A stretch of 64,000 bases of DNA from Pyrocephalus nanus (taxonomy: Eukaryota > Chordata > Aves > Passeriformes > Tyrannidae), in NCBI GenBank assembly GCA_038380795.1, contig CM076268.1:4209001-4273000 (forward strand), written 5' to 3'. Made by a program: the position numbers and the translations under genes. The notes beneath the pieces were generated by a model that saw only the letters and a program-made list of their open reading frames with translations, was not told the origin of the DNA and ran no database searches. Each line of letters begins with the position of its first letter. Position 1 is the stretch's first letter. Below, one piece after another: positions 13,641 through 28,273 of the stretch.

Positions 13641-14630
13641 ATTTAACAAGTCCTTCCTGATCCACTCCTATCATTTCAGTGTCTATCCTTGAACTAATAA
13701 TAAAATTTAAAAGAACAAACAAAAGGCTCAACTTCTGCTAAAGCATTTTATCTTCACACAGTTGAGAAAGGATTACAGCTAATTTTTTGGTTGTCTATGT
13801 ATTATTTAGGGGCTGGTTCTAAGTTGTGCAAAACTAATAATTAGAAGAGAAGGAAAAGCAGTGGGGCACCAATTTTTCATCCTAGACATGAAAGGGTTCC
13901 CTATGAAGCTTCAAGTATTTAAAATTTCAGAAAAATCCAAATCATATCCTTTGAAATGCAGAGATGGCAAAGCTCACAAAGCAGGTCTTTATGAAGGAGA
14001 AAGAACGGCTTCCACTTCACATCAAATCACAGAAAATGTGGCTTGTGGGACCTCAGAGGTTTGTGCCCCATGTCAGGATCAACTACACCACTCTCATGAG
14101 CAGCTGTTTCTCTGTCTTTTCTGAAAATCAAGTGCACTCAGAGACTTCTAATCTTCCCTTCCTCACAACATGCATGTAAATACATCCTTTTCTCATTAGC
14201 TTTATTACTGAGCTCTTCCTTACTGCCTTGTAAGGCCATTCTTCTTGTCCCTGCTAGACAGGAGCATATCAAACAGTGACACAGAAACTAATTACTCCCT
14301 CTTTCTTTCCTGCAGCCATTTACACACTGCAAGATTCATCATGTCACTGCTCAGCCTCCTCCTCCTCCTCTCCAGACTGACAGTCCCAGTTCTCTGCTCC
14401 TCAGCACAGCCATGGTTTCAGACCTCCAAGCTCTCCTTGCGCTCCTTCCTTTGTCCTTTCAGAGTGAACTGCCTGTTCCATTTATTTTAATGACTGTTCT
14501 CCTTCCCAGTAATTATTCAGTGAGGATCTAATATGAAACACACACAGTCTCCAGTGAGATTCAATGCCTCAGTGCCTCATCCTTGGCCTCCCACCTACAC
14601 TCATGAGTCCCCCGACCACCAGATTATTAA

Positions 14631-14870
14631 TCAGACTTACAGAATCTTTTAGGTTGGAAAAGCCTTCTCAGTCCAACTACTGCCCCAGCACCTCCAAATC
14701 TACCACTAAGCCATGTCCCCAAGTGCCACATCCACTTGGTTTTTAAATCCCTGCAGGGATGGGGACTCCACCACTGCCCTGCCAATGAACAGGCTGCACC
14801 CCACTATTGCTCTTGAGCCATTCAACACTCCTTTCTGTTTTTCCAGAAAGCAAGAAGTCCAACCTTTCAC
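14631..14870 (-). mobile_element. Older CR1 3' region (different subfamily)
   Basis: CAGAATCTTTTAGGTTGGAA, AAGCCTTCTCAGTCCAACTA, CTACCACTAAGCCATGTCCC and GCAGGGATGGGGACTCCACC. This is the reverse complement of the CR1 type with the 'aggttggaaaagacctc...aagtccaacc' end. It is diverged, hence old. It ends just before a 22-A tract. Confidence 0.85.
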
Positions 14871-14917
14871 TGAGTTTTGCACCTAAACTACTGAATTACC
14901 ACTCCTTTACAACCCTT

Positions 14918-14939
14918 AAAAAAAAAAAAAAAAAAAAAA
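14918..14939. repeat. Homopolymer A22
   Basis: Twenty-two A, about 50 bases to the right of the CR1 at 14631. Confidence 0.9.
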
Positions 14940-16995
14940 GTAACCGTAATGCTGCAGCATGCAGCATGTTGCATATTTAAATGAAAATCAACTACATGAG
15001 TGGATGAAACTTTGCCTGTTATGACATATAGTTGATATATTGCCCCAGACTTCTGGGTTTTATACTCCTGAGCCACGTTGAGTTGGCAGATTCCAGGGAG
15101 GAAGGGCTCTGGAATGGTTCATTAGTGTCCCTATAAATAGCAAGTGGTTCCCAGATACAGGTACCTCTATGTTATATCACAAAGTGCCAGTGAACAATGA
15201 GTATTTAGAGCAGGACTGTGCAGCACAGGAGCCAGCCAGAGCATTCTGGCAGGTTTGAAAGTATATGTAGCATTTTGGAAGTTTTCATCCAGGCTCATCA
15301 ACATATAAATAGAGAAGGACTCCGTGGGGGTTCCCCCCACTGTGCTGATTTCCTGAGGTGATGAGGGAAGGAGAATTTTAGGACCATATGACAAAGCTTA
15401 AAGAAGTCTTGCTCATCAGAAGAGTTTCAGAGAGGAGCTCAGGTGGACAACTCATCGAGGGGAACAAGAAAATAACATTTGAGGGCTGAATAAACTGGTT
15501 CCACTTAGAGAAAGAATTAGGAAGAGCAAAAATGCCACGTGTGTGCTCATCCCCTGAGGGATTCCTGAGCTGAGGGATGCTGCATTATTCCCCTCACAGA
15601 ACACATATTTGCTTTTCCACAGAGACTGTTTTTAAAGAAACCTAAATTTCATGATGCATTTGATAAGGAAGGAATACCAGCTGCAGCCTCCCCCCAAACA
15701 ACTCAATCAAATTTTAGTTACAATTCTAAATTCCCAGGTGAGAAGGATACCTTGCACACATAAACTTCACCTGAGGCTAAATATGTGGGACAAGTTATTT
15801 CCTTCCCATGCAGCAAGGCTGTGACGGTGACATTGCACCAGTGAAAAGAGACAGCTCCCTAAAAATGAAGAAGCAAATTTGAGCATTCCAAGAGGAATGG
15901 TTTTCTGGGAGAGGTAAAGACAGCAGTAAATTGCCACAACTTCATTTTATGCTGAATAAATTTCTCTGCTGTCTCAGTGTAGACTGTCAGGTGCCAGCCA
16001 GCACAACAAAAAAAAACAACAGATCTTGAAAATAGCTTCCCTATTCTTCTTGAGGAACTTTGGAAACTCCCCTTGCTAGGACAAGAAAATACAAAAATAT
16101 AGAAAGCAAAAATATAAAATGGCAGGGTGGCTGCTGAGGAAAAAAAAGCATACCATGGTATTTCCAAATAATTTGGCTTGAGTGTGATGGCTCATACCAG
16201 AATTCCCATTCAGCTTAAGGAATATACCCTGGTAAGACACAGCTCTGTGTTTACCAGTGATGGATTGATTTTCCTTTCACTGGGAAAGATAAAGATTTTG
16301 CTGGAAAAACAAACGAATGTGGCACTCGAAAACTTCAAGCAGAGCCTGGATTCTTGGTCTAAATCATTTACTGATAAAGGCAGTGAAGACTTATCAAATG
16401 CTTCCTTTTTCTGCACTGAAATATTAAAGTCTCCCTTTTTCACCTGCCCCAGTGTAATAGAACTTTAGGAAATACTGTACAGCTCTAACACACAATAATG
16501 AGGAGCTCCACAAAGACACTTATTTCATAAACATCAGCCAAAATGTCTGTAGCAGCCGATCCTCTTGCAATTTTAAGCTCTATAATGATGACAGAGATAA
16601 CATCCACACTTTTAGTAGTGGTTTTATTTCTTTTACATTATGCTTCTTTTTTGTTTGCTTGTTTTTTTCAGTGCCTCATCCTAAAATTAGAACAACTCTA
16701 TCTCCATATATGAAGTTTATGACATTGGGAGCACATCACAAGGACACACTGATAAGCTCTGCCTCTAAATGAAATTCCTCCCTAATTACATGTCCCAGCA
16801 AAGCAGAAACACTGATAAGAGTTTCACTCAATGGTATCTTCCCTCTCAACTGCTTGATTTTATGATTTGATTCCAATGCAAAATCTTGCATTAACCTTGG
16901 TCAGCTGGTTTTTCCCTCACATATTGTTGCCAAAAAAAAATCCAAGACCTGGTTTAAGAGCTGAATCCTGAGACAAGGCTGGGAACAGAGAAGCT

Positions 16996-17060
16996 GTATA
17001 TGTATAGGTATAGATATATAAATATAGATATCAACATCTACATCTATATTGATATAGATA
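16996..17060. repeat. GATATA-rich low-complexity repeat
   Basis: Interrupted (TA/GATA)n with the inverted arms ATATCAA and TTGATAT about 20 bases apart. Confidence 0.8.
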
Positions 17061-19564
17061 CAGGGAAATTCAGCAATGAGGTGGGGCATCTCTTTAAAAT
17101 AAATGACTTAAAGCCAGCTGTCATTCTCTCCATCTCATACACACAGATTTGGAGAAATTGCTAAATACCAATTCTGTGAAGGTTGAAATTACAGTTGATT
17201 CTGATTCTTGATTAATCAAGGTTTCTTTTAAAATTATTTAATAAAAGGAGTATGGAAATGTGTTAAGGTTAATAAATTGCATTTTAAAAAGAAATTGATG
17301 ATTAAATTGCATATCTGAAAGAAATAAAAATGTACACGTAATAGAAAAAAATACCAAATAGACCAAAATATTATTTCTCAAAGTGTTCCTTAAAATAAAT
17401 TGCTTTCACGTCAAAGTTGATCTATCTCAAAGACAGGTGATTGTGCTAAACTTGGACTGAGTTAAATGATTCATCATAAACTATAAAACACTCAATTAAT
17501 GTTCTTCATAATATTTACAAGCTGTTTTTATATTGCCTCCAAGGTTGCAACAGTGAAAATCCTCATACATAGAATGTGAACACTCCTCCTTTTTAATTGT
17601 TTGAGACCTAAAATCTTGAAAATATTTGTTCCCTTGTTCAAGACAACACGAGTGAATTTTCCACACATGCAAGACCTCCCTCTTTTAACTCAGAACAGCA
17701 AATCCTCGCTCCCTAAAAGTTGTACAGCAAGAATACAAATACAAGTAACTCTTTTAATACAAACACTCTCAACCTGAAATGGTCGTTACCAAAATCAAAT
17801 TGATGTTTGGGTTAAACTTTATTCCCCTTGTGTAGATGGGAAGGGGCAGGGCAATAAAAGAGGAGATGTTTGACTGCACAAAGTAAAAAAATTCAGGTTT
17901 CCATCTTAAAAACACACCAACTGTTTCTATCCATATCTCACATTTGCCCCTTGCAACTTCCAGTGTTCCCAGGCTCCTGACACTTGGTCTCCCAGGAGTG
18001 GCAGTTTCCTTTCCTCTCTCCCTCCTCTGGGGATCCTGGGAAACAACCACTTTGGTCTGGAGGGCTCCCACAGATCACAGTTTAATCCAGTCCAGCCCTT
18101 TTTTCCCTTTAAAATCAGCATCCCACAGAAGCAGTTCTGCACTCAGCTTGCAAGGAGTAAAAGAGAGTCAAATATTTTGAAATCTTTTTGTTGCAATTCA
18201 AGCCTTTTACAGCCAGAAATGCTTAAGCAATAAATAGAAACTCAATAAAGCATGAAATATAGTACTTTATATTTAATTATGGGCATTTCAATTGATTTTA
18301 GTTTCTCTCTGCAGGGTGTCTTGGGGGTTTGATTTGGGTTTTTACATTTGCCACTCACTCCTTCACAGGGATTTATGTGTGTCCCTCAATAGCTGCTTCA
18401 CTGACAAACATGACACCTCTTGGCAATAAAAGGTTAAAAATTCACTTTGCCCTCTGCCTATAACAGAAATACCTTTGCAAGCTAATGATTGTAACAGGCT
18501 GCTCTGTTCCTGAATAAACATTCTAGGGATTTCCTGAGGTGTTGTTTTGTTTTGTCTTTTCTTTTTTCTTTTTTTTTTTTTTCCCCTCCCTCCATCTTCT
18601 TTTTAATTGACGGAAAAGAATTTGGAGGGCACAGCCAGCTTAGGTGTTATTTCAGTCAAAAAACGTGTATGTGTTGTCCTTCTATACACTTTTCAAACTG
18701 AAAAAAAAAATACATTTACACAGCTTCTGGATATTCATTTTATAGAGAAAGAAAAAAAAAATCTTTAAAGCTTATCCAACTCATCTCCTTCTGCCAGCTT
18801 TCCTTGCCAACTCTTTCTTAGTAATGCCAGTAAATGCCAAAAAAAGTCTGGTTTAAACAATGTTTCTGTCTGTTGAAACCAAGGGAAAGGCAGTTTCTGT
18901 TGGATATCCTCGATTCAGAGATCCCACTTTTCCCTCTGAAGGGAGTGGGCAACATTAACACAGGAATACTCCACGAGTTGCTCTGAGGACAAAAATCACA
19001 CAGTTGCTCTTATTGACTTTTCCTGCAAGGGATTCATTTCCAGAAAACTCCCCTCTGCTTTGAAAAAAGGCAGATTCAGGATCTGCCAAGGAAACGGCCC
19101 TTTTTGGGGCAGGGAGACGATTGGCTGTCCCGATTCACACATCGAGGAGCTTTTGTCTCCTCGCCCCTTGCCAGGAGGCAAAGCAGAGCTCCTGCAGCAA
19201 GCGCTGCTTTCTCGGGACAAGATGTACTTAACGTGAAAACAGCCAGGCAAGGATGATGGAATGGGTGAAACTAAAGTAAATAATGTCATCTGAAAGACAC
19301 CAGTGCAGGGTTTCATCTAAGCTTGCTGCCCAAAGGAGCCTGCCACCTCCAACACTCACATAAATGAAGTGTGCCAGAAAATAGAATCCACCAGCGGGCA
19401 AAAATGAGGGATCTCGGTGAAGATCTGACCCTCCCCTCAGCAGGCAGAAGCTTTGGCTAAAAATGGTTGCTCTTGTGCCCATTTAGGTGGCCTGAATGTA
19501 AAAGTTATCTGCAGGCTTCACTTTAAACTCGATGTAAAATGCTGCCACCTCAGAAGGAGGCAAA

Positions 19565-19710
19565 GTTGTGGCTGCCCCATCCCTGGAAGTGTTCAAGGCT
19601 GGCCTGGAGCAACCTGGGCTAGTGGAAGGTGTCCCTGCACATGGCAAGGGAGTTGGAATAAGATAGTTTTGAGGGTCCCTTCCAACTCAAATGGTTCTGT
19701 GATTCCATGA
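19565..19710 (+). mobile_element. CR1 3'-end fragment with internal deletion
   Basis: GTTGTGGCTGCCCCATCCCT to CAAATGGTTCTGTGATTCCA, the standard CR1 3' end. About 15-20 bases of the usual GGTTGGATGGGGC segment are missing after CAAGGCTGG. Confidence 0.92.
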
Positions 19711-22644
19711 ATCACACCAGATAATGATTGGCTGGGAAGGGTTTGGCAGGTTCAACCCCAAAAGACGGTTTTTATGCAGGAAATGCTCCTCAAAGGATGT
19801 GGTTAGTGGAGAGAGAAGGAACCATCCAGGAGGTGAACCCTGCCAAGAAACCACCCGGGAGCTGCTGGTGGAGGGAGAAGGCCAGAAGAGCAAAGGGGAG
19901 CAAGGTCAAGCAGCAGAAGCAAAATAAAGTTGATCCTAAGGCAGGACACAGTAAAGGCAAAAGAATGAGGGAAGGACTGAAGAGCACTTCATTTCCTGAG
20001 CGTGATTCAAACTCCAGAGGAAACAACATATTCACATCCTGGAACCTGGGCAGGGGATGAAAGGGCAGTGACAGAGCCTGAGCCAAGATCTAAATGGAGC
20101 TCAGCACGTTCCGGTGCGTGACAAGAGGGACCAGACCCCCCCTTGGCTTCAGTGGCCGTGTCAGGGGGACCACGTGTGTCCAACTGCTGTGCCAGGATGG
20201 GAAAACACACACCTTAATGCAACCAGTATCACCAGCAGATTTATGGTTACCCTGACCACAGATACCACAAGCAGGACAGGGATGAGATCAAGTCCAGCAA
20301 GACACCTGCAGGCTCCAGCAGCACCCACCACACCCTCGCTGTGCACGTGGAAATGCATCACACAGTTCATCCCCAAGTGCATTTCATCCCCAGGCTCACT
20401 AAACATCGTCACTCCACCACATCTAACAATTCTGTACGCTGTAAATTTAAATTTTAAATCGCAACCTTGCTGTTAAACTAAGCTCCCAAAGCTCGACTTT
20501 GGAACTGTGTCCTTGAGGAAAGACAAAAGGGACGCACGATTTCCACCACATAGGAAATGGAACACAAGATTTCTGCTGTGATATCAAAATGATACAGATC
20601 ATTTTTACCTCATTTACACAAGCTTTTCAAAAACAGATGGCAGATTTTTGGGCAGTCATTTCATTTTTAGAAAAATAGCAACACCTTGAAATCCTTTTAT
20701 TGTCAAGGTATTCCTACTGCGTTTTAAAAAAGTCTTGTTATCAATCCTAATTATTTTTTTTTAAATCAGGCTTTAAATTGAATATAACCTCTATGACTTC
20801 TCATTACAACTCTGAAAAAAATGAGAAATATTCCTATAGAAGAAGCAAATCAACTGGGGTTTGAGTGAGTCATCTTGAAATAGAATTATAATTCAGGAAT
20901 GAAGGCACTGGACTTGTTAAGTACAGGACAAGCTAAATTTACTTCTTCATCTCTAAGATATGCACTGAGTACAATTCAATTTACTACAGCTTTCTGAAAT
21001 AAGGGTCTTCATCACATCAGCAGCTCAGAGTTTCCATGGTCTTCCCTGGCTCAGAGGACTTTAATCCTTGGAAAGGCCCAAAGTTCTCCTGCAAGCCCCC
21101 AAAGGATTCCTTGCAGGAAATGACCCCTCCAGGTACCAACAGCGTTTGGTGGGACAGAGCCCATTCTAGGAATTGAGCTGTGCTCAGTTTGACTCAAGGC
21201 AGCCACAACAGGAATTAAGAACAAGGGAGATTCTCCTTTTGACTATAAAAACTGATCACATGCTCAGAGCTGGAAGGCGAAGCATTATTTTAATCCAACA
21301 CTGAAATTCATACCTTACGCTCGCAAGATCTATTGCAAGAGACGTGAAATAGCCAAGTATAAGCTAAATTAATTCAATATGAAAATGCCTCAGTACAAGG
21401 ACTTTACAAACCCAGCATAAGGCAAGAACTTAGGTTCATATTTTAATCCCACCTTCAAGGGTCGCTAGCATCAACTAAGATAAAAACATATTTTTTTTTT
21501 TTTCATTTTATTACAGGAAAGCACGATCTGTTTGTTTGGGAGGTTTTTTAAATACCAGTCTGAGAACTGATGTTAAAGAGCATTGCTTTAGCACCACCAC
21601 CTTAGGAGTGGATTCCTCCAGCCCAGATCTGAGACACTACCTCATAGCTGGTGGGTCCCCCTGTGCAGAGCCCCATCCATCCAAGTGCTGGCAGGGTGGT
21701 ACTGGGAGACAGAGCTCTCCCAGCACTATTATATCACTGCTGATCCTCCCTGGCCAAGTATGACAAAATTCCTCCAGCAGCTCAGCGTGATAAAAGCTCT
21801 TGAAAGGGACTTTCACCCCATGGAGGGCTAATTTTGCCTTGAGTCAAAATACTGAGGAGAGCAGGAGGTGTCTGGTGGGTTGTTACTATAAAACTCTGCG
21901 TTTTCTGTTCATTAAAAGAGCCATCACCTTCAATAATACCTGGGATTTATACTGGGCATAAACTGTCACACGAAGCTTTACAAACTTAACACACTGCATC
22001 ACTTAAGCTAAAAATGAAATGGACTCTTTTCTGGGATGAATCCCAATTGTTTAACACTTCCCAGTATGCCCAAGTGATTCAGGCAGGAAATGAATACTAG
22101 TATATCTAGTTGAAACCAGGGCACTGATTCAGTGCAGACAGAGAAAAGAATTTTCCCTGCTCAATCACCAACACAAAGTTTTTATTGGTGGTCCCAGCTC
22201 CAGGAATTTCTCAAGCCTGTGGCTGTTGTGTAAGATCCAGCAAATCCCTGGAAGCAGGATACATCTACCAGCATTTCTAAAAGATGTCATAAATTAAATT
22301 ATCAGATCGATCAGTTGGCTAAACAGGGCTGGATTGGTTGGTACAGGGCTGGATGAAGAGGACATATTTTCATCCACAAGGATCTCACTTTGGTCAAGAT
22401 AAGGCGAGAGGGGTGGCTTTAAGCTGCTTTTGCTCACCCAGTGGATCAATTCAGCCCTACCAGCATGGACACAGGAATTCCCCTGATTACCAGAGGAGGT
22501 GACACTCTCCCTTTCATCCTAGTGCCCATGCTAAACTTGTGCTGTTTCCAAATTAAACAAACACAGAAGAGTTGATAAAAAATAGAGCACATTTGAACTA
22601 ATTAGTCCTCACAGTGGCCCTATGGGGCAGGAGTAGAGGTATTT

Positions 22645-22665
22645 AAAAAAAAAAAAAAAAAAAAA
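22645..22665. repeat. Homopolymer A21
   Basis: Twenty-one uninterrupted A. Confidence 0.9.
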
Positions 22666-23285
22666 GAAATAACGGATTGTTTACCAGGCTAATAAATTAA
22701 TGACTTCCAGGTTATTAATTAAAGGCTTGAGGAGAGGATCTCCCAGAGAAGGCTATCGAGGATTAGTGCTGTTCCTCACACTGCTGGGGCTGCCTGTGCC
22801 AAGCTGCATTCCCAGCTGGTGACACAGCTCTGCCTCTCATATTGGATGCTCGTGAGTCATAAAAAATATGGAGAGGACTATAAATTCCGTTTATGCCTCT
22901 CTCTCTTAAGATATGTAAAACTGCTATGTAAGAGAGCTCTGCAAGCTGTCCTCTCAGCCTTCAAAAACTTGTTTAAGCAGCACTGTATGATCCCCCTTAA
23001 TATGATTGTCTGGAAGTCTAAACTATGGTAATTATTTCAAATGAAAAGGAACAGCAGGAGGCTCAGTTGAAGGGAATATAAACAATTATCACTTGCACGA
23101 AGGCCACGCCAGTCATGAAATAAACTTGAATGGGTTTGCTCTTGAAAACACTGAGCACTAAATTAATTATGTAACATTGGGAGCCTCTCAGCTGTGTCTG
23201 TGCATCCGACCCTACAGGAGAGTCACGCAAGAGGGGCAGCAAAGAGGAGGAATGAACCAGCCCAGAGATCTTCCCTGGGAGGATG

Positions 23286-23462
23286 GTGAGGCACTAGGAC
23301 AGGTTTCCCAAAGAAGCCATGGCTGCCCCATCCCTGGAAGTGTTCAAAGGCCTCGTTGGACAGGGCTTGGAGCATCCTGGGATAGTGGAAGGTGCCCCAG
23401 CCATAGAACAAGGTGATCTTTAAGGTCCTTTCCCACCCAAACCAGTCTGTGACCGTGTGATG
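23286..23462 (+). mobile_element. CR1 3'-end fragment
   Basis: GTGAGGCACTAGGACAGGTT through GCTGCCCCATCCCTGGAAGT to CCAAACCAGTCTGTGACCGT. It is a CR1 3' UTR with moderate divergence at its extreme end. Confidence 0.92.
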
Positions 23463-26400
23463 ATCTCACTGGGGTCACCAATAAGCTCCTAATCGTACTG
23501 AAGCTGCTGTGCAGCCCAAAACTCTGCATGAGAGACTGGATTGTGGTTGACTTTGCCTCTCCTGCAAGAAGCATAACAAGAGGATCAAACAGGTGAGGCC
23601 CATCCCTGCTTGGCTTCAAATGCATTCTTGAATCTCTAGCATTATTATGGTGACTTTTTGACAAATGTTAAGTTAGTTCCTGTTCTTGCCAACGATTTTT
23701 TGTTTAAATGGCATAAAAATCCCTATTTCAGTAGGTGTTAAATCAGAGCCTCACAGTGAAGGCATGAAAAAAATGGCCAAAGGTGAAAAGCATCAGTGTA
23801 ATATCCAATACATGTGATAAATCTGGAGAACTGCAGAGATAACTAACAACTGTCAGAGCTCATGATACTTTTATAGATAGTGGAGAATTCCACACTGAGA
23901 TTCACGTAATCAGTGTCCAGAATGCCATACAAATAATCAAGATTCAGATGTTTGCTTCTGAACACAATCCATAACACAATTCTGCAGGAATGGGGCAGGC
24001 AGGGATGCAAAAGCTGCTTCTTCAGGAGCAAAAGGAGATGCAATGCATGCTAAGCAGCAAGAAATGGTAATCCTCTGCCACTTCACATGCAGTCTTTTGA
24101 GCTGTGACAAGTGTACACTTAAAAACCAGAAGAAATATGGTCTAAATATATATTTTATAGCTGGCTTTCATCTTTATCTTCACATTTCATTGCTAGAGTT
24201 TATATTCAAAGCATAGCATAACACCAAGAAAATAAAAAAAGAGTGTTGCTACAAGAAAAGGAACTCTGCCTTCTCATCTTTCTTTTTCCCTTTTTTTTAA
24301 GCTCTTCTTTAAGATTTCAATTTGCAACCCTGATTTATTCCAGCCCAGCCAAAGGAAGGAAAAGGATTCACACGAGCTCAGAATCTGGCCTTGAAAACTT
24401 AAACTTGGCAAAGCCCTGTTAATGTTCTCTGAAACCATTGCCCCCTCCCTCAAGGAGAGAAGAATTTCTGATTTATTTGGATTTAAGAGTCATTGGTGTT
24501 GGAGTCATAGCTGTTCATCATTAGGGGACATTCTGCAGCTCTTGCCATCCTCTCTGCCCACTGTGGGCATCTTTTCTTTTCCTTTCCAACAGCCACCCCA
24601 ATCTCTTGGAGTGTGGAAAGTCACTGAGCCAGAGGCTCTACAGAGGTCTAACTCTCTACAAGGCGGAGAGGTTGCTTTTCCAATCTATTTTTTACATATT
24701 GAGGCCAGTGACAGTATTTTAACAGAGCCAGGTGAGACTCACAGTGATCCAAGTGGATTGAGGGTCTAACCCATTGACAGGTATATTGTGTGCACCTACT
24801 TTCTCACAGCTAATTATTTTTCAGAAGTTACACGGCGAAATTTGCTTGTCGTTCTCTACACATCACCCAAATTCAGTGTGAAAAATGGAATTCACTGCAT
24901 CATTTGAAAGCTACCTGGGCTGACAACTCCCAAAGTCAAGGCAACTTAAAGCATTTCAGGGTTTTCCAGATTCTCATTTGGCTCTTCAGAAACCACACTC
25001 AGCTCCAGGCTGACTGTCTACAGGTCCTCCAATACCTGCCCAGATTGAGCTGTTCAAATCTGTCCTTCTTTATGGCAATTGTGTCCTGACTGGAGCACAC
25101 ACCTGTGTATGGAGCAGTTTAATATTGTACTTGGATACAGAGACCAGAATTATGAAAGTAGGTCCAAAAGCATCAAAATATGCAAAGTATCACCCAGCAA
25201 GGAAAGCTGCACTTCACTTGCTCACGTGCTTTCAGAAAATTCAGAAGATTGAATCTTTCAAAGCACCTGGTCAGTCTCATGATTATATTTGAGTCCTGGC
25301 AGGTGCCAGTGATGGAATTACAGATCCTGCACAGCCAAGATTAGAGAAAAACCTCACACCTGAGTGACAAACACCACAACCCAAGGTCTCTGTGTTTGCC
25401 TGCATAGTTGATCACATCAGATACCCACAAAACGCTTCCAATTTCCCAGGAACTTCATGCATTTTAAAAATCTGGACTAAACCCTGGCTACAAAGCCAAC
25501 TCCATTAATCAGTGTGTCACTCTGGGAACACGAGTGGCAGCTCAGGGCGATGCCACACCGGGATCCCCCTCCCAGCACTGCAGCTATTCCATGTCTGCCC
25601 TGGATGGGCTCTGCCAGCAGCATTTCCCCCCAGTTATGAGCTTTTAAGCAGAGAAACGGAGCCAAAAAACCCCTTAATGCCCATGTGAAATGCTTCCTTG
25701 TCTCTCCAAGGGGAGCCATGTGCTCCAGGCTCCGCTCTAACACAGATAGTACCTGACCTCCAGCTCCTGGGATGCAGGGATCTGGCACACATTAACCAGT
25801 GTGTGTCCCTAACAGGGTGTGAGGATACAAGCTGAAGCCAAACAGATGGTCTTCTAAAAATCTTCCCTAAAGTGCTCTGTGTACTAAAACATCACTTACC
25901 CAACTCTCATCAAACTTGGCTTGATTTGCGAGTCTCGAGCCAAGTTTGAAGAAAAATATTCAGCTGGAAACATGCAGGGGGGAAAAGAGTCTTTTCCCTG
26001 CACTTGAATAATATAAAAATGAAACAATTTCGTTCAAACCTTAGAAAAAAATTCAGGAAAAAAATAGAACCCAGCCCTCCTGGGTTTAAACCAAGCACTG
26101 AGAGAAAGGGGGGGAAATCAACACAGAAGGCAAAGTGCTGAGCAAATGTAAAAAGAGAAGTGGAAGGACAACTGGAGCTGTAATGTGTGAAGACCTATCA
26201 GCACATTCTGTAATGCACAGAATTTCAGCAGGGATGGAAATGACATCTGCACAGAATATGGGCAGCTATTGTTTGAAGGCACAGAGAGATGCTGCACAAC
26301 CCTTCAGGGTCCCAGTCCCCACTGTCACACACCCACAAACGCAGTTACTCATCAGCAGCCCTGACTGGCAACAACTGGATACCCAAAATAGTAGCCACTA

Positions 26401-26663
26401 ATTTTAGCAGCCTGTTCAGGATTAGCAACCAAATATTACATCCAGTTAATAAAAGACTTTAAGTGGGAATTGGTAAAATATTCTGACTGAAAATGATCTA
26501 AATTTTAGGAATTCAACAAGAGATGCCAGGAGAAACGTAAACAAGCCCTAACTAGATGAACAGCATCGTATAGTTGCAAAAACATACAGGTATTTCTGTA
26601 GTGACCTCTCTTAAGTAACTATACATATTTTATTTTTTAAATACACTTCACTCTATAGGGCAC

Positions 26664-26800
26664 TGATAGGACAGGGGGAAACGGCCCTAAGTTGGGCCAG
26701 AGGAGGTTCACATTGGATATTAGGAAAAGTTTCTTCACTGGAAGATTGGATGAGGCTCCCTCAGGCCAATGCTGGAGTCCCCATCCCTGGAGGTGTCTAA
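26664..26800 (+). mobile_element. CR1 internal fragment
   Basis: TGATAGGACAGGGGGAAACG, TTCACATTGGATATTAGGAA and CCCCATCCCTGGAGGTGTCT match the CR1 3' UTR upstream part. The terminal 60 or so bases are missing. Confidence 0.8.
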
Positions 26801-28247
26801 ATTTAAAATTGGGGTTTGCCCACCATTCATTTGAACTGCCATTCCTAGGAAGCATCTAAATCATCAGATGTCCTCGAAAAAGTACACCCCAACTGTACTA
26901 AAGTAAAACCAGGTTAGAGCTAAGAAACTTTTTTTTTCTTTTCCCCTCATTAAATGGAATTTTCTTGCTACTGCTGAGCAGGTTTGTGTGTTTGTGCCAT
27001 GAGAAAGTGTGACTGGTCTCAGATTTTTTTTTGCTCCTGCTCTGCACAGTGTACAGCCCTCAACCAGAAAGTCATTAGCTTAATAATCATTCCTGACAGA
27101 TTCCAAATGAGAGATTCCAACAGATACTGCAGTGACTCCTGGGGTAAATAAAAGGACAGTTTTATCTCCAAGATGGGAGAGAAAGAGCACTCTGCACTAA
27201 ATGAAAGCGTGGTTTCCCAGGGACTAATTGCTAAGCAGGAGTATTTATGGGTGGAGGATTGGAGAATGGGGTTATCACTGCCAGGCAATTATCTATACAC
27301 TAATAACTTTAATACTTTGGCATTTTTATAGCTACTCCATTATTTATTTTACTATATCTTCTATTGCAATACCATTCCCCTGCTTACGAGTACATACTTT
27401 TTTAACTTCATATACAATTAAAATAAAACAGAGGAACACTTTGAAATGAGTTGAAGAACAATAGATCCTACTTAACCATCAAGTACAACAGTATTTAACT
27501 TTTGTGCTTTTGATCAATATTTATGTGACAAGCTATTCATTACACTTCTCTACCAGTTTAAAGCTGTTGTTCTTCCCACAGCCTGATGTGCACTTTTGTG
27601 TATTTAATTTATGTTTCCATGGAAAAGAAGTATTCAAAGGGAAAAAAAAAAAGTGCTGATACAGCACGTGGATCTTTCTACCAAGCCACAAATCTTTCCT
27701 AATGTTCATCTTAAACTGAAAGTAATTCTGGGAAACAAATTAACGATATAAATCACATTATCATTACTCACATAAAGATATTCTGTTGTAACTCTCTCAG
27801 AAAGCTACAGTGAGTAGCTAAAAGGCCTCTATATGGAGAATGCCTGTTTCTAATTAAATTATCTAAAAATAGAATTGCACATACATCCAGGACCAAGCCA
27901 TCTGTGTTATCTCTCCAAGATAAGCCCCTGTACACCCACTGTGATATCCCTTTCATCACTGTGGAGATTCAAAACTGGGACTGGCCCTCCTTTCCTATTT
28001 AGGAAGGGAAAAAGAAAACAAAAGTTTAATCCAGACAAGATTTTTGAAACTTGTTTTGAAATACCTTTTCACACCTACTTCTGTCAATCAGCAACGTGAC
28101 TCAAAGCCTTGTCCTGCAAGCAGTGGCAGCAAAGTAGGATTTCTCCATGAAACACTTTCTCAATCCAGTAGTGAAAGCTGTTTCTAATGGGCTCTCTGCC
28201 CTCTTTGCACTGTTTTCATATGATGATTTTTGCCTGGGTTTTTTTCC

Positions 28248-28273
28248 TTTTTTTTTTTTTTTTTTTTTTTTTT
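28248..28273. repeat. Homopolymer T26
   Basis: Twenty-six T, preceded by a further T-rich stretch. Confidence 0.9.
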
